NCBI GenBank assembly: GCA_036337295.1
Contig: JAYZEN010000003.1
Span: 248,001-312,000 of the forward strand
Length of the DNA stretch: 64,000 nt
From: Ketobacter sp036337295
GTDB lineage: Bacteria; Pseudomonadota; Gammaproteobacteria; Pseudomonadales; Ketobacteraceae
Direction: 5' to 3'
Shown here: positions 33,859 to 43,943 of the stretch, in pieces
Layout of the letters: each line of letters begins with the position of its first letter
Position numbering within the stretch: position 1 is the first letter of the stretch
The notes under the pieces: generated by a model
Seen by the model: the letters and a program-made list of their open reading frames with translations, nothing else
Databases searched by the model: none
Told to the model about the DNA's origin: nothing
Translations under genes and position numbers: made by a program

Positions 33859-34626
33859 ATGTGTTGGAGTGCGGAAGCCAGCTTCGCGTTGGCCACCATG
33901 GGTTTTGCCACCGTGACGGTGTCGGCGGTGCAGGGAGAAAAGAAAGAATTGTTCCTGCCACTGCTGTGGTTCTCACTGATGGAATTGCTGCAGGGCTTCA
34001 CCTATTGGTGGATTGATCTCTGTGACAGCCCGCCCAATCAGGTACTGACGTTACTGGGCTATCTGCACATCGCCTTTCAACCCTTCTTTGCCAACATGAT
34101 CTCCATGTATTTTCTGCCGGACAAGGTCCACCAACGCATCGCCCCCTGGGTTTACGGCATGTGTTTTGTGGGCGCCCTGGCCATGATCATTGACGTTTAC
34201 CCCTTCGCCTGGGCCGATCACAGCACCCTGCACATGCTGGACAGCACCAAACTGTGTTCCGTCTCCGGGGATTGGCACATTGCCTGGCACGTGCCGGTGT
34301 TCGACACCACCTGGGCTAAGTTCGGCTTCTTCAAGGAGCCCTATTTCATGCTGGTGTTCCTGCTGCCGCTGCTGTATGGCTCCTGGAAGTTCACCCTCTA
34401 TCACATCCTCACCGGGGTGGTGTTGTCGGCCCTGCTGACCCGGGATTCCCACGAAACCGCAGCCGTGTGGTGCCTGCTTTCCATCGGCTTGTTGGCGGTG
34501 GTTGCGAAAACGCCGGTCAGAAAGATTCTGTTCATCCAACGCTGGTACGGACTGCGCTACCCCCGTTGGCTGGACCCGCAGCCAGAGGATGCCACGGCAG
34601 CCAAAGCCGCTACCCTGGAACACTGA
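33859..34626 (+). CDS. MCWS-motif integral membrane protein
   Basis: A 255-residue polytopic membrane protein beginning with MCWSAEAS, the N-terminal signature of a family of uncharacterised bacterial membrane proteins (DUF5765-like; exact name uncertain). About six or seven hydrophobic segments alternate with short charged loops; DxxP- and H-rich pieces (HVPVFDTTW, LTRDSHETAAVW) lie near the C-terminus. No enzyme signature is seen. It ends seven bases before the stop of the next minus-strand gene. I do not assign a function. Confidence 0.7.
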   Translation: MCWSAEASFALATMGFATVTVSAVQGEKKELFLPLLWFSLMELLQGFTYWWIDLCDSPPNQVLTLLGYLHIAFQPFFANMISMYFLPDKVHQRIAPWVYGMCFVGALAMIIDVYPFAWADHSTLHMLDSTKLCSVSGDWHIAWHVPVFDTTWAKFGFFKEPYFMLVFLLPLLYGSWKFTLYHILTGVVLSALLTRDSHETAAVWCLLSIGLLAVVAKTPVRKILFIQRWYGLRYPRWLDPQPEDATAAKAATLEH

Positions 34627-34632
34627 CCCGGC

Positions 34633-35043
34633 TCAGAAGGTGGCGACCACCCGGACCCGCTGTGGATCGACGAATCCGGCCTCCACAAAGGCGATGGTCC
34701 CGGGGTTGTTTGCCACCGCATTCACGACGTCTTCATCGCTGCTTAAAATCTTGGGCAGGATCACTTTACCGGTAAACAACAGCCGTGCCAGATAGGCCCG
34801 CAGCCGCTGTTCATCCGTGTGCAAAAAATACTGCACAAACGCGCCACGGATATCGGTGCCTTCCGGGCGGTCGATTGCTTGCACCATCTCGCCGTCCGGG
34901 AACTGCTTGACCTTGGCCAGATAAATGCGACGGATATCGAGGGCGGACAGGCTGGACTGGTTGGAGGGGTGCACAATCACCGCATACTCCGCCAGCACAA
35001 CATTGCAGACCAGAAGCGCACAACAGAGAACTATTAAACGCAT
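34633..35043 (-). CDS. PstS-like periplasmic-binding-type small protein
   Basis: A 136-residue secreted protein (signal MRLIVLCCALLVCNVVLA). It has the truncated phosphate-ABC-receptor fold of proteins found beside porins and signalling genes: VIVHPSNQSSLSALDIRRIYLAKVKQFPDGE, then SDEDVVNAVANNPGTIAFVEAGF, resembling the last half of PstS. It is 12 bases after the porin-like gene on the same strand, so both probably form one unit. No ABC permease genes accompany it, so uptake is not implied. Confidence 0.7.
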   Translation of the reverse strand: MRLIVLCCALLVCNVVLAEYAVIVHPSNQSSLSALDIRRIYLAKVKQFPDGEMVQAIDRPEGTDIRGAFVQYFLHTDEQRLRAYLARLLFTGKVILPKILSSDEDVVNAVANNPGTIAFVEAGFVDPQRVRVVATF

Positions 35044-35055
35044 ACCATGCCCCCC

Positions 35056-36144
35056 TCAAAACACCATATCCAGCGCCACGGACACCAGCTCAACCTCGCT
35101 GTCGCGATCCCGGTATTCCGTTTCCGACTCGCTGTATTCCAGTTTTGCCACCACCGACTGATCAAAATACCAGGCCAACCCCAGGGTGTTGGTGGCGCGA
35201 TCAAACGCCTCGGGTAACTCGCGGGCTTTCTCACGGGCATGGGTCAGGTGCGGCACCCATTCTCCCATCTGATAGGCCAGAGAAACGTAACCGGTGCGGG
35301 ATACATCGAGCTCTTTGTCGTCAGCCTGGGTCAATTCGCTGCGCCACATAAAAGGCCCCACGTCCGCCATGAAGGACACCGCGGTAAAGGTGACATTGGC
35401 CGTGGACTGTTGCGAGACGGGCGCGAAGGGGTCACCGGTGGGAATATTGATCCGGGTGTCGATCTTGACATCGTTGTACAGCAGCCGTAACCGGAACCAT
35501 TCCCAACCCAGGGTGGCATTGATGCCGGCATTGCGCCGGGTATCCAGCTCCACTGTGATGGGCTCCAGGTCCAACTCGGTGTCAATGGTGCCGTACCAGA
35601 GCTGGGTGCTGATCTCCAACTCCTGGATGAAATGGGTGTGATACAGGTTCACCCCCTCCAGGTTCGCGGTAAAGATGCGATAGACTTCCACCGGCGGGCG
35701 AATCCAGTAATAGCTGTACCCTACGTCGATGGATTCGGAATAGAAGAACAGGGGCAGGCGATAGCGGCCGGCGTTGAAAGTGAGGTTGGGTTGCAGATCG
35801 TAACTGATGAACGCCCAATCCAGTTCGGCATCGAAGTCGTCAGCCCCTTTTGCCACCACTTGCAGCGTGGCGCGCAAACGCGGGTTGACCACCGCCTGCA
35901 CCTGTAACCCGGCGACGGATTCGGGTTCAAAACTGACCTCATCGTCGTAGGCACCCTGGGTGGTGGGTTCCACCTGATAGCGGGTACCGGCGTCCAGGGT
36001 AGTGCCGGCCGCAGCGGTGGCAAAGCCGCTGAAATGAACTTCCGTTGCCCCGGCGGCCTGGCTGAAAAAGCCGCCAAGCCCGATACCCGTGCAGATGAGC
36101 AGGCAAACACCGCTGACTGTATCTGGATGTCCGCGTCGCCCCAT
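35056..36144 (-). CDS. Outer-membrane porin-like beta-barrel protein
   Basis: A 362-residue protein. The signal peptide is long, with the cleavage region near SQAAGA. The mature part is a chain of amphipathic strands (VHFSGFATAAAG, FNAGRYRLPLFFYSES, ARELPEAFDRATNTLGLAWYF) ending with the terminal ...SVALDMVF, the C-terminal Phe of outer-membrane barrels. It resembles the porins that accompany small PstS-like proteins. The PstS-like gene follows 12 bases downstream. Confidence 0.7.
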   Translation of the reverse strand: MGRRGHPDTVSGVCLLICTGIGLGGFFSQAAGATEVHFSGFATAAAGTTLDAGTRYQVEPTTQGAYDDEVSFEPESVAGLQVQAVVNPRLRATLQVVAKGADDFDAELDWAFISYDLQPNLTFNAGRYRLPLFFYSESIDVGYSYYWIRPPVEVYRIFTANLEGVNLYHTHFIQELEISTQLWYGTIDTELDLEPITVELDTRRNAGINATLGWEWFRLRLLYNDVKIDTRINIPTGDPFAPVSQQSTANVTFTAVSFMADVGPFMWRSELTQADDKELDVSRTGYVSLAYQMGEWVPHLTHAREKARELPEAFDRATNTLGLAWYFDQSVVAKLEYSESETEYRDRDSEVELVSVALDMVF

Positions 36145-36248
36145 GATGGTCTCCTTTCCGGTTTCAGCCCAGTTCCACGTACCTCAATCCAGTATAGGAG
36201 AAAGCGGCACAGCCTTCACTGTACCGCCACTTGCCCAGCGCGCCGGGC

Positions 36249-36722
36249 TCAGTTACAGCAGGGTTCAAATTGCGCCTGAATGTCTTTCATGCGGCTGCGG
36301 TTTTTACCCAGATCGCTGTATCCCACCCGCGATGCCGAACGCACCATGATGCGATTGTCCAGGATCAGAAACTCGGCATCGTCAACAAAACCAAACACCG
36401 CCGTTTCAAATTCCACCCGCACATAGTTGTCCTTGTCCTGGGTGATCGTGGTTCTCGGATAGGAATTGATCACACCCAGTAATTTACGTTTGGCGTGTGC
36501 CGGATCACCGTCAAAACGGATCGGCGGATACTCACGATCTTCATCTTCCGCATTGGAGGAAACACAATTGGGCTTGTCCGGGCAATTACCCAGCTTATCC
36601 TGAAATGCCCCCCTCGCCACCGGATAGGTGGTACCACAGCCCCCCAGGACCACTGCCATCATCAGCAGCGCACTCATCGCCCATCGGGGCATCACCCATT
36701 GGTTCATCATTGTATTCTTCAT
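36249..36722 (-). CDS. DUF1499 domain lipoprotein
   Basis: A 157-residue lipoprotein with lipobox VLGGC (C29). The body (NCPDKPNCVSSNAEDED, DYVRVEFETAVFGFVDDAEF, VRSASRVGYSDLGKNRSRM) is a typical DUF1499 domain. The pair of cysteines around NCPDKPNC and the final CC may form disulfides. Upstream of the porin gene by 104 bases, on the same strand. Function unknown. Confidence 0.88.
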   Translation of the reverse strand: MKNTMMNQWVMPRWAMSALLMMAVVLGGCGTTYPVARGAFQDKLGNCPDKPNCVSSNAEDEDREYPPIRFDGDPAHAKRKLLGVINSYPRTTITQDKDNYVRVEFETAVFGFVDDAEFLILDNRIMVRSASRVGYSDLGKNRSRMKDIQAQFEPCCN

Positions 36723-36744
36723 GTCGGCTTTACCTCATTTGCCT

Positions 36745-36781
36745 TTGGTTTTTGTTCATTACCGTTGGTTTTTGTTTATTA
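36745..36781. repeat. Two 17-bp direct repeats 20 bp apart
   Basis: TTGGTTTTTGTTCATTA (36745-36761) and TTGGTTTTTGTTTATTA (36765-36781) differ at one base and repeat at 20 bases, in the 268-base gap between the DUF1499 gene and the divergent protease gene. Candidate protein-binding sites for one or both genes. A downstream C/G-rich stretch ending in seven T's (36905-36930) could be a weak terminator. No promoter consensus stands out. Confidence 0.5.
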
Positions 36782-36990
36782 TCAGCTGGATCATTGCAAA
36801 ATGTCTTAGGTCAAAATGATACAATAACCCATTCATGTATCGGGTCATAGACCCTGCAGCTTGCCAGACCCTGCCCCCTTGTATACCATTTCTGCCACTG
36901 CTCGGAGGCGGGGGCGCCCTGACAGTTTTTTTGAGCCGTAACATCTAATGTCGCTCATGAAAGCTTTCTTTAGGAGTTTTGGGGTAATCA

Positions 36991-39900
36991 ATGCACATCA
37001 ACCGCAGCGGGTTGCGCCTGGCAACCACCGTTCTCCTGTCTTTTATTTCCATTACCTCCTTCGCCGTCTCCTGGGAACCTGTCACTAAAGACGCGTTCAC
37101 CAGCCTGCCGTTACAGTCTGCCCGCGGTATTGCCCTCAGTGAAACCAAACGGGAAATGGTGGCCATGGCCCTGCAGCTGGGCGTGAACGAAAGCCTGCTG
37201 CCGCTGGCGCAGGGCCGGGACAAGGCAGGCAACCTGCACAGCCGTTACCAGCAGACCTATCAGGACCTGCCGGTGTGGGGCCAGCACATTACCCTGCACG
37301 AGCGCTCCGGCCAGGTCTATGGTGCCGGGGGCCGGGTCGCCCGGGGCCTGGCAACCAGCCTGTCTCAGCGCACCGGTGGCTCACCAGCGGGCGTCAACCC
37401 CGATCAATCTGCCTATGAGAAAGTGGCCCTGCAATGGGTCGCCACCAAAACCGGGCTTCCCGCCGACCAATGGACCCTGAGCCAGGTCGATGTCAGTCGT
37501 CAGGTCTACCTGGCGGAGCAACGCGCCGTGATCGTGCGCGTAACCACGTTTCTGGCCAGACATCCTGAGCGGGAGCCGGTGCGTCCTGTGGCCCTGATCC
37601 AGGAGGACACCCTGGACATCCTGCAGGCCTGGGACCGGCTGGCCCATACTGAGGCCACCGGCCCTGGCGGTAACGTCAAAGTCGGGCGCTATGAGTACGG
37701 TACCGACTATGGCTTCCTGGAGGTCACAGAAACCGCCACCGGCTGTGCGCTTATCAACGACAATGTCTACACGGTGGACCTGCAGCACGGCAGCGATGAC
37801 AACCTCACCACCCCCTTCGAGTTCCCCTGCTACGAGAACGCCCACAAGGAAATCAACGGCGCCTACTCCCCCCTCAACGACGCCCATTACTTCGGCAATG
37901 TGGTGTTCAACCTGTATCAGGACTGGTACAACCTGGCACCGCTGCCGTTTCAGCTGGCCCTCAAGGTTCATTATCGAGACAACTACGACAATGCTTATTG
38001 GGACGGCCAATCCATGGTGTTCGGGGATGGCGGTTCCCGCTTTTATCCCCTGGTGGACATCAATGTGGTGTCCCACGAGGTAAGTCACGGTTTCACCGAA
38101 CAGAATTCCAACCTGATCTACAACCAACAGTCCGGTGGCATCAACGAGGCCTTCTCCGACATGGCCGGTGAAGCTGCGGAATACTATCTGACGGGCAGCG
38201 TGGACTGGCTGAACGGGGCAGCCATCACCAAGAACACCACCGCGCTGCGTTATTTTGCCGACCCCACCGAAGACGGCCTGTCCATCGGCCACGCCAGCGA
38301 TTTCTACACGGGTATGGACGTGCACCACTCCAGTGGGGTGTTCAATCGTGCCTACTACCTGATTGCCACAGCAGAAGGATGGAATCCCCGCACCGCATTT
38401 GACCTATTCGTGCAGGCCAACCGCTTCCACTGGGTACCCACCACCGGCTTCGAAGAGGGCGCCTGCGGCGTGTTGAGTGCAGCGGGTGACCTGGGGTATC
38501 CCAAATTTGCGGTGATGCGCGCCTTCGTCACCGTAGGCATCTATTGTCGCAGCGACAACCTGGACACCGACGCCGACGGCATGCCCGACGGCTGGGAATA
38601 TCATTGGGGATTCGACCCCACCGACCCGTCCGATGCCCTGGGTGACCTGGACACCGATGGCGTCAACAACGTCACCGAATTCCAGTATCAAACCGACCCT
38701 ACGCTTTCAGATACGGACCACGACAGCCTGGGCGACTACGACGAAATCCAGGTACACGGCACCTCCCCCATTCTGCCGGACACCGACAGCGACCAGATGC
38801 CTGACGGGTTCGAGGTGCAATACAGACTGGACCCCCTGGACCCGGCCGACGCTGCGCTCGACTTTGACGGTGACGGCTCCCCCAACCTGGAAGAATACCA
38901 ACTGGGCACCGATCCCACCGACCCCACTGACTTTGTCACCCCCATGGATTTCTATCTGGAATCCTTCGAAACCCCGTTGGACGCCCGCTGGCAACAGACC
39001 AGCGACAGCAGCAGCGGCGGCTGGGCGCAGAGCACGGACTGGTCCAGCCACGGCCAGCACAGTTACGTCGCCCGCGGCCTGACCCATTCCCAGCGCGCCA
39101 GCCTGACCCTGGCAGGGGTGTTTGAGGCCGGTACCCTGACCTTCGATTACCGGGTTTCCACCGAAGCCTGCTGTGATCGGCTGCTGGTATTCCTGGACGG
39201 CAATCAGGTGCTGAGCCGCAGCGGGAGCGCCAACGCCCGGTTCAGCCTGGCACTGGCGCCGGGGCCTCACACCATCGTCTTCCAGTACCGTAAGGATGGC
39301 TCCGTGGATGCCGGCCTGGACAGCGTCTGGATCGACGCGCTGCTGTTCGAAACGGATGACCCGGATGTGGACAACGACGGCCTGCCCAACCACTGGGAAG
39401 TGCAGTACGGACTGAACCCGGAAGACCCCGCCGATGCCTCGCTGGATCAGGACGGGGACGGCGCCAGCAACCTGCAGGAATTCGAGTACGGCTCGAACCC
39501 GACCCTGACCCACAGCGACGCAGACAACCTGAATGACGGCGTTGAAATCAACCAGTACGGAACCTCACCTGTGCAGGCGGATACCGACGGCGACGAGATG
39601 GACGACGGCTTTGAAGTGGCCATGGGCCTGGACCCGCTGGACCCCGCCGATGCGGCCCAGGATCTGGACGGCGACGGTTACACCAACCTGGAGGAATTCC
39701 GCCTGGGCACTGATCCCACCGACCCGGATGATTTTCTGGAGCCCATCGCCCTCATGTTCGAGTCATTCGAAACCGAGCTTCCAGCTGATTGGGAAATCAG
39801 CAGCAGCAACTCCAGCGGCGCAGGTTGGGGGATCAACAGCGGCTGGTCCACCCATGGCAGCCAAAGTTTTGCGGCCAGCGGCCTGGCCGACAACCAGTCG

Positions 39901-42387
39901 GCGACCCTGCGCTTCACCCTCTTTGTGACCGACGGAACCCTGTCTTTTGATTACCGCACCGCCACTGAAACCTGTTGTGACCGCCTCTATGTGTACGTGG
40001 ATGGCAGCCAGGTGATGAATGCCTCAGGCATCCGCAACGGCCGCTTTTCCCTGGACCTGACGGCCGGACTGCACAGTTTTGAGTTTACCTATCACAAGGA
40101 CGGCTCCATACGCCATGACCAAGACACGGTCTGGATTGATGCCCTGCTGTTTGAAAGCGATACCGATGTGGATGCCGATGGCCTGCCCAATCAATGGGAG
40201 ATCCAATACGGCCTGGACCTGCTGGACCCCACCGACGCGGCACTGGATCAGGATGGAGACGGCGCCAGCAACCGCCAGGAATTTGAGTACGGCACCGACC
40301 CCACCCTGGAGGACAGCGACGGCGATACGTTAAGTGACGGCGACGAAATCAATGTCCACGGCTCCAATCCCGGGCTCCGCGACAGCGACGGGGACCAGAT
40401 GGAAGATGGCTTTGAAGTGCTGTATGGATTAAACCCCACCGACCCGGCGGACGCGGAACTGGACCTGGATGGCGACGGCAGTTCCAACCTGGAGGAATGC
40501 CAGCGCGGCAGCGACCCCTCTGATCCCGCTGACTTTGTGCCGAGCATCGAGTATATGGCGCTCACCTTCGAAGCGGACTCCCTGCCGGCAGGCTGGAGCA
40601 TCACCACCAGCGGCAGCGGCCAGTGGGACTTCAGCGATGACTGGTCCAGCCAGGGCAACCGCAGTCTGAAGGCCAGCGGCCTTCAGAACGGCACCGTCAC
40701 CGCGCTGCAGTTCCACGGCTGGACCCGCGGCGGGACCTTGCGTATGGATCTGCGCACCCGGTTCCTGGCCAGCGGGCGCGATCGGCTGCTGGTTTACCTG
40801 AATGGGGAAGCCCGTTACGCCTTCAGCAGCTTCACCGACCAGACCACCCGCCTGCAGGTTCCACTGGCAGCAGGCGAGCACCGTATTGAAATCCAGTTGC
40901 AGCGCAACAGCGCCGCTGACGACGCGTCCAGCGCCTGGATCGACCTGGTGTGGTTCGAAAGCGCCAACACGGACCTGGATGCTGACGGCCTGCCGAATGA
41001 GTGGGAACTGGCATTCGACCTGGACCCGCAGGAACCCCACGATGCCGAGGTGGACACCGACCTGGACGGCCTCAGCAACCTGGAAGAGTTCCAGTACCAG
41101 GGCAATCCACGGCGCGCCGACAGTGACGACGACGGTGCCGATGACACCGCCGAGCGCAGTGCCAACACCGGCCTCGATAACCCGGACAGTGATGGCGATG
41201 AGATGCACGACGGCTTTGAAATCCGCTATGGCCTGGACCCACTGGATGGCAGCGACGCGGCCCTGGATAGCGATGGGGACCGCCTGACCAACCTGGATGA
41301 GTTCCGCCTGCAGTTGGACCCCACCGACCCGGCCTCCATGACCAACCCGCTGCTGCTGTGGCAGGATTCATTCGAGTCCGGCCCGGCGCCGCAATGGCGT
41401 TTCTCCACTCAGCAGGCGCAGCCCTGGACCACCTCGGCCAGCTGGAGCAGTCACGGCGGGTTCAGCCTGGCCCAGGAAAACATGGCGTTCTACAGTACGG
41501 CCACCGCAGAGTTCACCGCGCTCTTCCAGGCCGGTACCCTGCAGTACGATTTCAATCTGCAAAGCAGCTCGCTGAACAGCCGGCTGCGGCTGTATGTGAA
41601 TGGGGTACTGGAGGCGGAGCACCACGATTACGATGCGCCGGGGAGCTTCTTGCTGAATTTGACGGCAGGGGTTCACAACCTCCGCTTTGAGATGGACAAC
41701 CCCTACAGCGGCGGCCCCACCCACCTGTATCTGGATAACCTGCGCTTCTTCACCAGCAGTGAGGAGGATGACGACGGCGACGGCATTCCCAGCACCTGGG
41801 AGGCCGAACACGGATTGGACCCGACTGATCCGGCTGACGGGCAGGGCGATCCAGACGCTGACGGCCTCAGCAATCTGCAGGAATACGAAGGTGACACCGA
41901 CCCCCTCATCGCTAACGTGGATCTGCAGGTCACCATGACCAAGCTGTTTGAAACCCGCAACGACGAGGTCAACTACCGGGTGCGCGTCACCAACATCGGT
42001 CAGGTGGATGCCCACAACCTGGTGATCCTGCACAGCAGCGCCAGCAACTTTTACCTGACCTACATCGCGGAAGAAAACAGTACCGTGGATTGCATCAGTA
42101 TTCGGAGCCGTCTGGACTGCACATTGCCGTCGCTGCCAGTGGGGGAGGAACGGGTGATGGACATCGTCATGGGCGTACCCAACGCCTCGGACAAACATCT
42201 GGTGGTATCCTCCGCCTTCGCCGACGAAGTGGACTATCAGCCGGAAAACAATGAGGCCCGGGGCGAATACGCCGGCTCACTGTCCTGGTGGCTGCTGACC
42301 CTGCTCAGTGGGCTGTACTGGGCCAAGCTGAACTGGGTCAAGTTGAATGGGGCCAGGCACTTTGCAGGCAAAGGCCCGGGACGCTAG
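36991..42387 (+). CDS. Secreted M4 (thermolysin-like) metalloprotease with four tandem modules and C-terminal sorting signal
   Basis: A 1798-residue multidomain secreted protein. Signal peptide ~1-28; FTP-like propeptide; M4 catalytic core with HEVSH (362-366) and GGINEAFSD (382-390), the zinc His pair, catalytic Glu363 and third ligand Glu386. Four modules follow (about 522-790, 791-1056, 1057-1324, 1325-1590), each a calcium-binding TSP3/dockerin-like stretch (DxDxDG repeats, GLDPLDPAD) then a ~140-residue beta-sandwich (FDYR, WIDALLFE). Then one more TSP3 stretch and a DUF11-like domain (VRVTNIGQVDAHN). The end, GSLSWWLLTLLSGLYW plus a basic tail, resembles a GlyGly-CTERM rhombosortase signal. 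Its stop overlaps mgtE by four bases. Confidence 0.9.
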   Translation: MHINRSGLRLATTVLLSFISITSFAVSWEPVTKDAFTSLPLQSARGIALSETKREMVAMALQLGVNESLLPLAQGRDKAGNLHSRYQQTYQDLPVWGQHITLHERSGQVYGAGGRVARGLATSLSQRTGGSPAGVNPDQSAYEKVALQWVATKTGLPADQWTLSQVDVSRQVYLAEQRAVIVRVTTFLARHPEREPVRPVALIQEDTLDILQAWDRLAHTEATGPGGNVKVGRYEYGTDYGFLEVTETATGCALINDNVYTVDLQHGSDDNLTTPFEFPCYENAHKEINGAYSPLNDAHYFGNVVFNLYQDWYNLAPLPFQLALKVHYRDNYDNAYWDGQSMVFGDGGSRFYPLVDINVVSHEVSHGFTEQNSNLIYNQQSGGINEAFSDMAGEAAEYYLTGSVDWLNGAAITKNTTALRYFADPTEDGLSIGHASDFYTGMDVHHSSGVFNRAYYLIATAEGWNPRTAFDLFVQANRFHWVPTTGFEEGACGVLSAAGDLGYPKFAVMRAFVTVGIYCRSDNLDTDADGMPDGWEYHWGFDPTDPSDALGDLDTDGVNNVTEFQYQTDPTLSDTDHDSLGDYDEIQVHGTSPILPDTDSDQMPDGFEVQYRLDPLDPADAALDFDGDGSPNLEEYQLGTDPTDPTDFVTPMDFYLESFETPLDARWQQTSDSSSGGWAQSTDWSSHGQHSYVARGLTHSQRASLTLAGVFEAGTLTFDYRVSTEACCDRLLVFLDGNQVLSRSGSANARFSLALAPGPHTIVFQYRKDGSVDAGLDSVWIDALLFETDDPDVDNDGLPNHWEVQYGLNPEDPADASLDQDGDGASNLQEFEYGSNPTLTHSDADNLNDGVEINQYGTSPVQADTDGDEMDDGFEVAMGLDPLDPADAAQDLDGDGYTNLEEFRLGTDPTDPDDFLEPIALMFESFETELPADWEISSSNSSGAGWGINSGWSTHGSQSFAASGLADNQSATLRFTLFVTDGTLSFDYRTATETCCDRLYVYVDGSQVMNASGIRNGRFSLDLTAGLHSFEFTYHKDGSIRHDQDTVWIDALLFESDTDVDADGLPNQWEIQYGLDLLDPTDAALDQDGDGASNRQEFEYGTDPTLEDSDGDTLSDGDEINVHGSNPGLRDSDGDQMEDGFEVLYGLNPTDPADAELDLDGDGSSNLEECQRGSDPSDPADFVPSIEYMALTFEADSLPAGWSITTSGSGQWDFSDDWSSQGNRSLKASGLQNGTVTALQFHGWTRGGTLRMDLRTRFLASGRDRLLVYLNGEARYAFSSFTDQTTRLQVPLAAGEHRIEIQLQRNSAADDASSAWIDLVWFESANTDLDADGLPNEWELAFDLDPQEPHDAEVDTDLDGLSNLEEFQYQGNPRRADSDDDGADDTAERSANTGLDNPDSDGDEMHDGFEIRYGLDPLDGSDAALDSDGDRLTNLDEFRLQLDPTDPASMTNPLLLWQDSFESGPAPQWRFSTQQAQPWTTSASWSSHGGFSLAQENMAFYSTATAEFTALFQAGTLQYDFNLQSSSLNSRLRLYVNGVLEAEHHDYDAPGSFLLNLTAGVHNLRFEMDNPYSGGPTHLYLDNLRFFTSSEEDDDGDGIPSTWEAEHGLDPTDPADGQGDPDADGLSNLQEYEGDTDPLIANVDLQVTMTKLFETRNDEVNYRVRVTNIGQVDAHNLVILHSSASNFYLTYIAEENSTVDCISIRSRLDCTLPSLPVGEERVMDIVMGVPNASDKHLVVSSAFADEVDYQPENNEARGEYAGSLSWWLLTLLSGLYWAKLNWVKLNGARHFAGKGPGR
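38554..41760 (+). repeat. Four tandem ~800-base modules in the protease gene
   Basis: Units at about 38554-39360, 39361-40157, 40158-40961 and 40962-41760 each encode a DxDxDG calcium-binding stretch plus a beta-sandwich. The first three are closest (CCDRL in the first two), the fourth is diverged. The unit lengths are 797-807 bases. Confidence 0.75.
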
Positions 42388-43721
42388 ACCAGCAGCAGGG
42401 TGCCCAAGCCCAGGAACGCCACAAACCCCACAATATCCGTCACCGTGGTCAGCACCACCGAGCCGGACAACGCGGGGTCCAGTTTCATTTTGTCCAGCAA
42501 CACCGGTATGGCCACCCCGGACAGCGCCGCCGCCGCGATGTTCACCAATATCGCCAGGGCAATCACCAGGCCGATCACCGGGCTGCTGAACCAGAGGCTG
42601 GCCACCACGCCAATCACAATGGCCCACAGTACACCATTGAGGCCGCCCACACTGAGCTCCTTCTTCACCAGGGCCTTGAGGTTGGCTTTGGTGACCTGGC
42701 CCATGGCCAGGCCGCGGATGATCAGGGTCAGGGTCTGGCTGCCGGCAATGCCGCCCATGCTGGCCACCACCGGCATCAATACCGCCAGCGCCACCACCTG
42801 TTGCAGGGTGGCTTCAAACAGGCCGATGAACCAGGAGGCCAGAAACGCCGTCAGCAGGTTGATCCCCAGCCACAGGGCCCGGTTACGGGCACTTTTCACC
42901 ACCGGCGAAAACAAGTCCTCGTCCTCGTCCATACCGGCGCCGGCCATCAGCTGCCCCTCGTAATAGGTGTTCACCAGCTCCGCCGCGGTTTGCACGTCAA
43001 TCCGCCCCAGCAGTTTGCCACCGTCATCCACCACCGGCAGAGCCGTGAAGCCGGACTGCTGCACCTTGAGTGAGGCGTCCACGGAATCCTCCTGACCTTC
43101 CAGCACGGTGAACACGTCCTCGGACAGATCCACCAGGGGAATGTGATCCGGCGAGCCGATGATCTTGCCGATGCGGACCGCCTCCGAGAAATGACCGGCC
43201 CGGTTCACCAGAAACAGGGTGTCGGCGTATTCCGGCAGCTCCCGCCGCAACAGGCGCATGCCATCGCGCACCTTGGCGTTGGTGGGCAATACCAGGATCT
43301 CATGACTGACCCAGCGGCCAATCTGATCGTCGCGGTAGACTTTGGCTTCCTTGAAGTAATGGCGCTGCTGCTCGTCCATTACCCACAGGGCCCGGTCCAC
43401 CATGCGGCGGGGCAGGGATTCGGACAGCTCCACCAGATCTTCCGCCGCCATGCCCTGGAACAATGCATCCAGCTGCTCCAGGGTCATGTTGTCCAGCAGG
43501 GTTTCCCGGGGATCGCCGCGCATGGTCAAAAGGATGCTCAGTTTCTCTTCCGCCGGCACCTTGCTCCAGGCTTCCAGACGCACCGGCAACGGCAGCGACT
43601 CCAGCAGCAACGCCACTTCTTCCGACTCTCGAGTGGCCACCACCTGACGTATCACCTGATCCTGCTGTTCAGGGGTGGTATCGACCAGTTCGCCAATGAG
43701 ATCGGAAAGTTCTTCGGTCAT
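42384..43721 (-). CDS. mgtE: Magnesium transporter MgtE
   Basis: A 445-residue protein of MgtE length. The N-terminal superhelical domain (EVALLLESLPLPVRLEAW), two CBS domains (ending in TALPVVDDGGKLLGRIDV), a connecting helix and five C-terminal TM helices are in order. The pore region VVASMGGIAGSQTLTLIIRGL has the conserved P-x-x-x-x-x-G-G-N/S-x-G-x-Q pattern. The cytoplasmic domains act as a Mg sensor that closes the pore. It is convergent with the metalloprotease gene, overlapping by four bases, and divergent from the sulfatase, with a 222-base spacer. Confidence 0.95.
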   Translation of the reverse strand: MTEELSDLIGELVDTTPEQQDQVIRQVVATRESEEVALLLESLPLPVRLEAWSKVPAEEKLSILLTMRGDPRETLLDNMTLEQLDALFQGMAAEDLVELSESLPRRMVDRALWVMDEQQRHYFKEAKVYRDDQIGRWVSHEILVLPTNAKVRDGMRLLRRELPEYADTLFLVNRAGHFSEAVRIGKIIGSPDHIPLVDLSEDVFTVLEGQEDSVDASLKVQQSGFTALPVVDDGGKLLGRIDVQTAAELVNTYYEGQLMAGAGMDEDEDLFSPVVKSARNRALWLGINLLTAFLASWFIGLFEATLQQVVALAVLMPVVASMGGIAGSQTLTLIIRGLAMGQVTKANLKALVKKELSVGGLNGVLWAIVIGVVASLWFSSPVIGLVIALAILVNIAAAALSGVAIPVLLDKMKLDPALSGSVVLTTVTDIVGFVAFLGLGTLLLV

Positions 43722-43943
43722 AGAGAAATCCTGTTGCGCCGGGAGTTGCAGATGGGTGCATTGTAGACGCCCTCAGCCGGGGGAACGTCACAATGGGCAT
43801 GGAATTTATATTGTCGGTGGAAAACGAGTATTAATAAACAATCCGACAAAGATTGTTGCTGTCATAAACATTCTTTACACTCGAAGCGGTGCAGGTGACT
43901 GCCCAGCGCTCTTCCAATCTTCGTACACCTACAAGGAGTTACC

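Noticed and set aside
43800..43943. A Pho box upstream of the sulfatase
   Set aside because: One half-site like CTGTCATA is present (near 43859), but the second half-site does not match.
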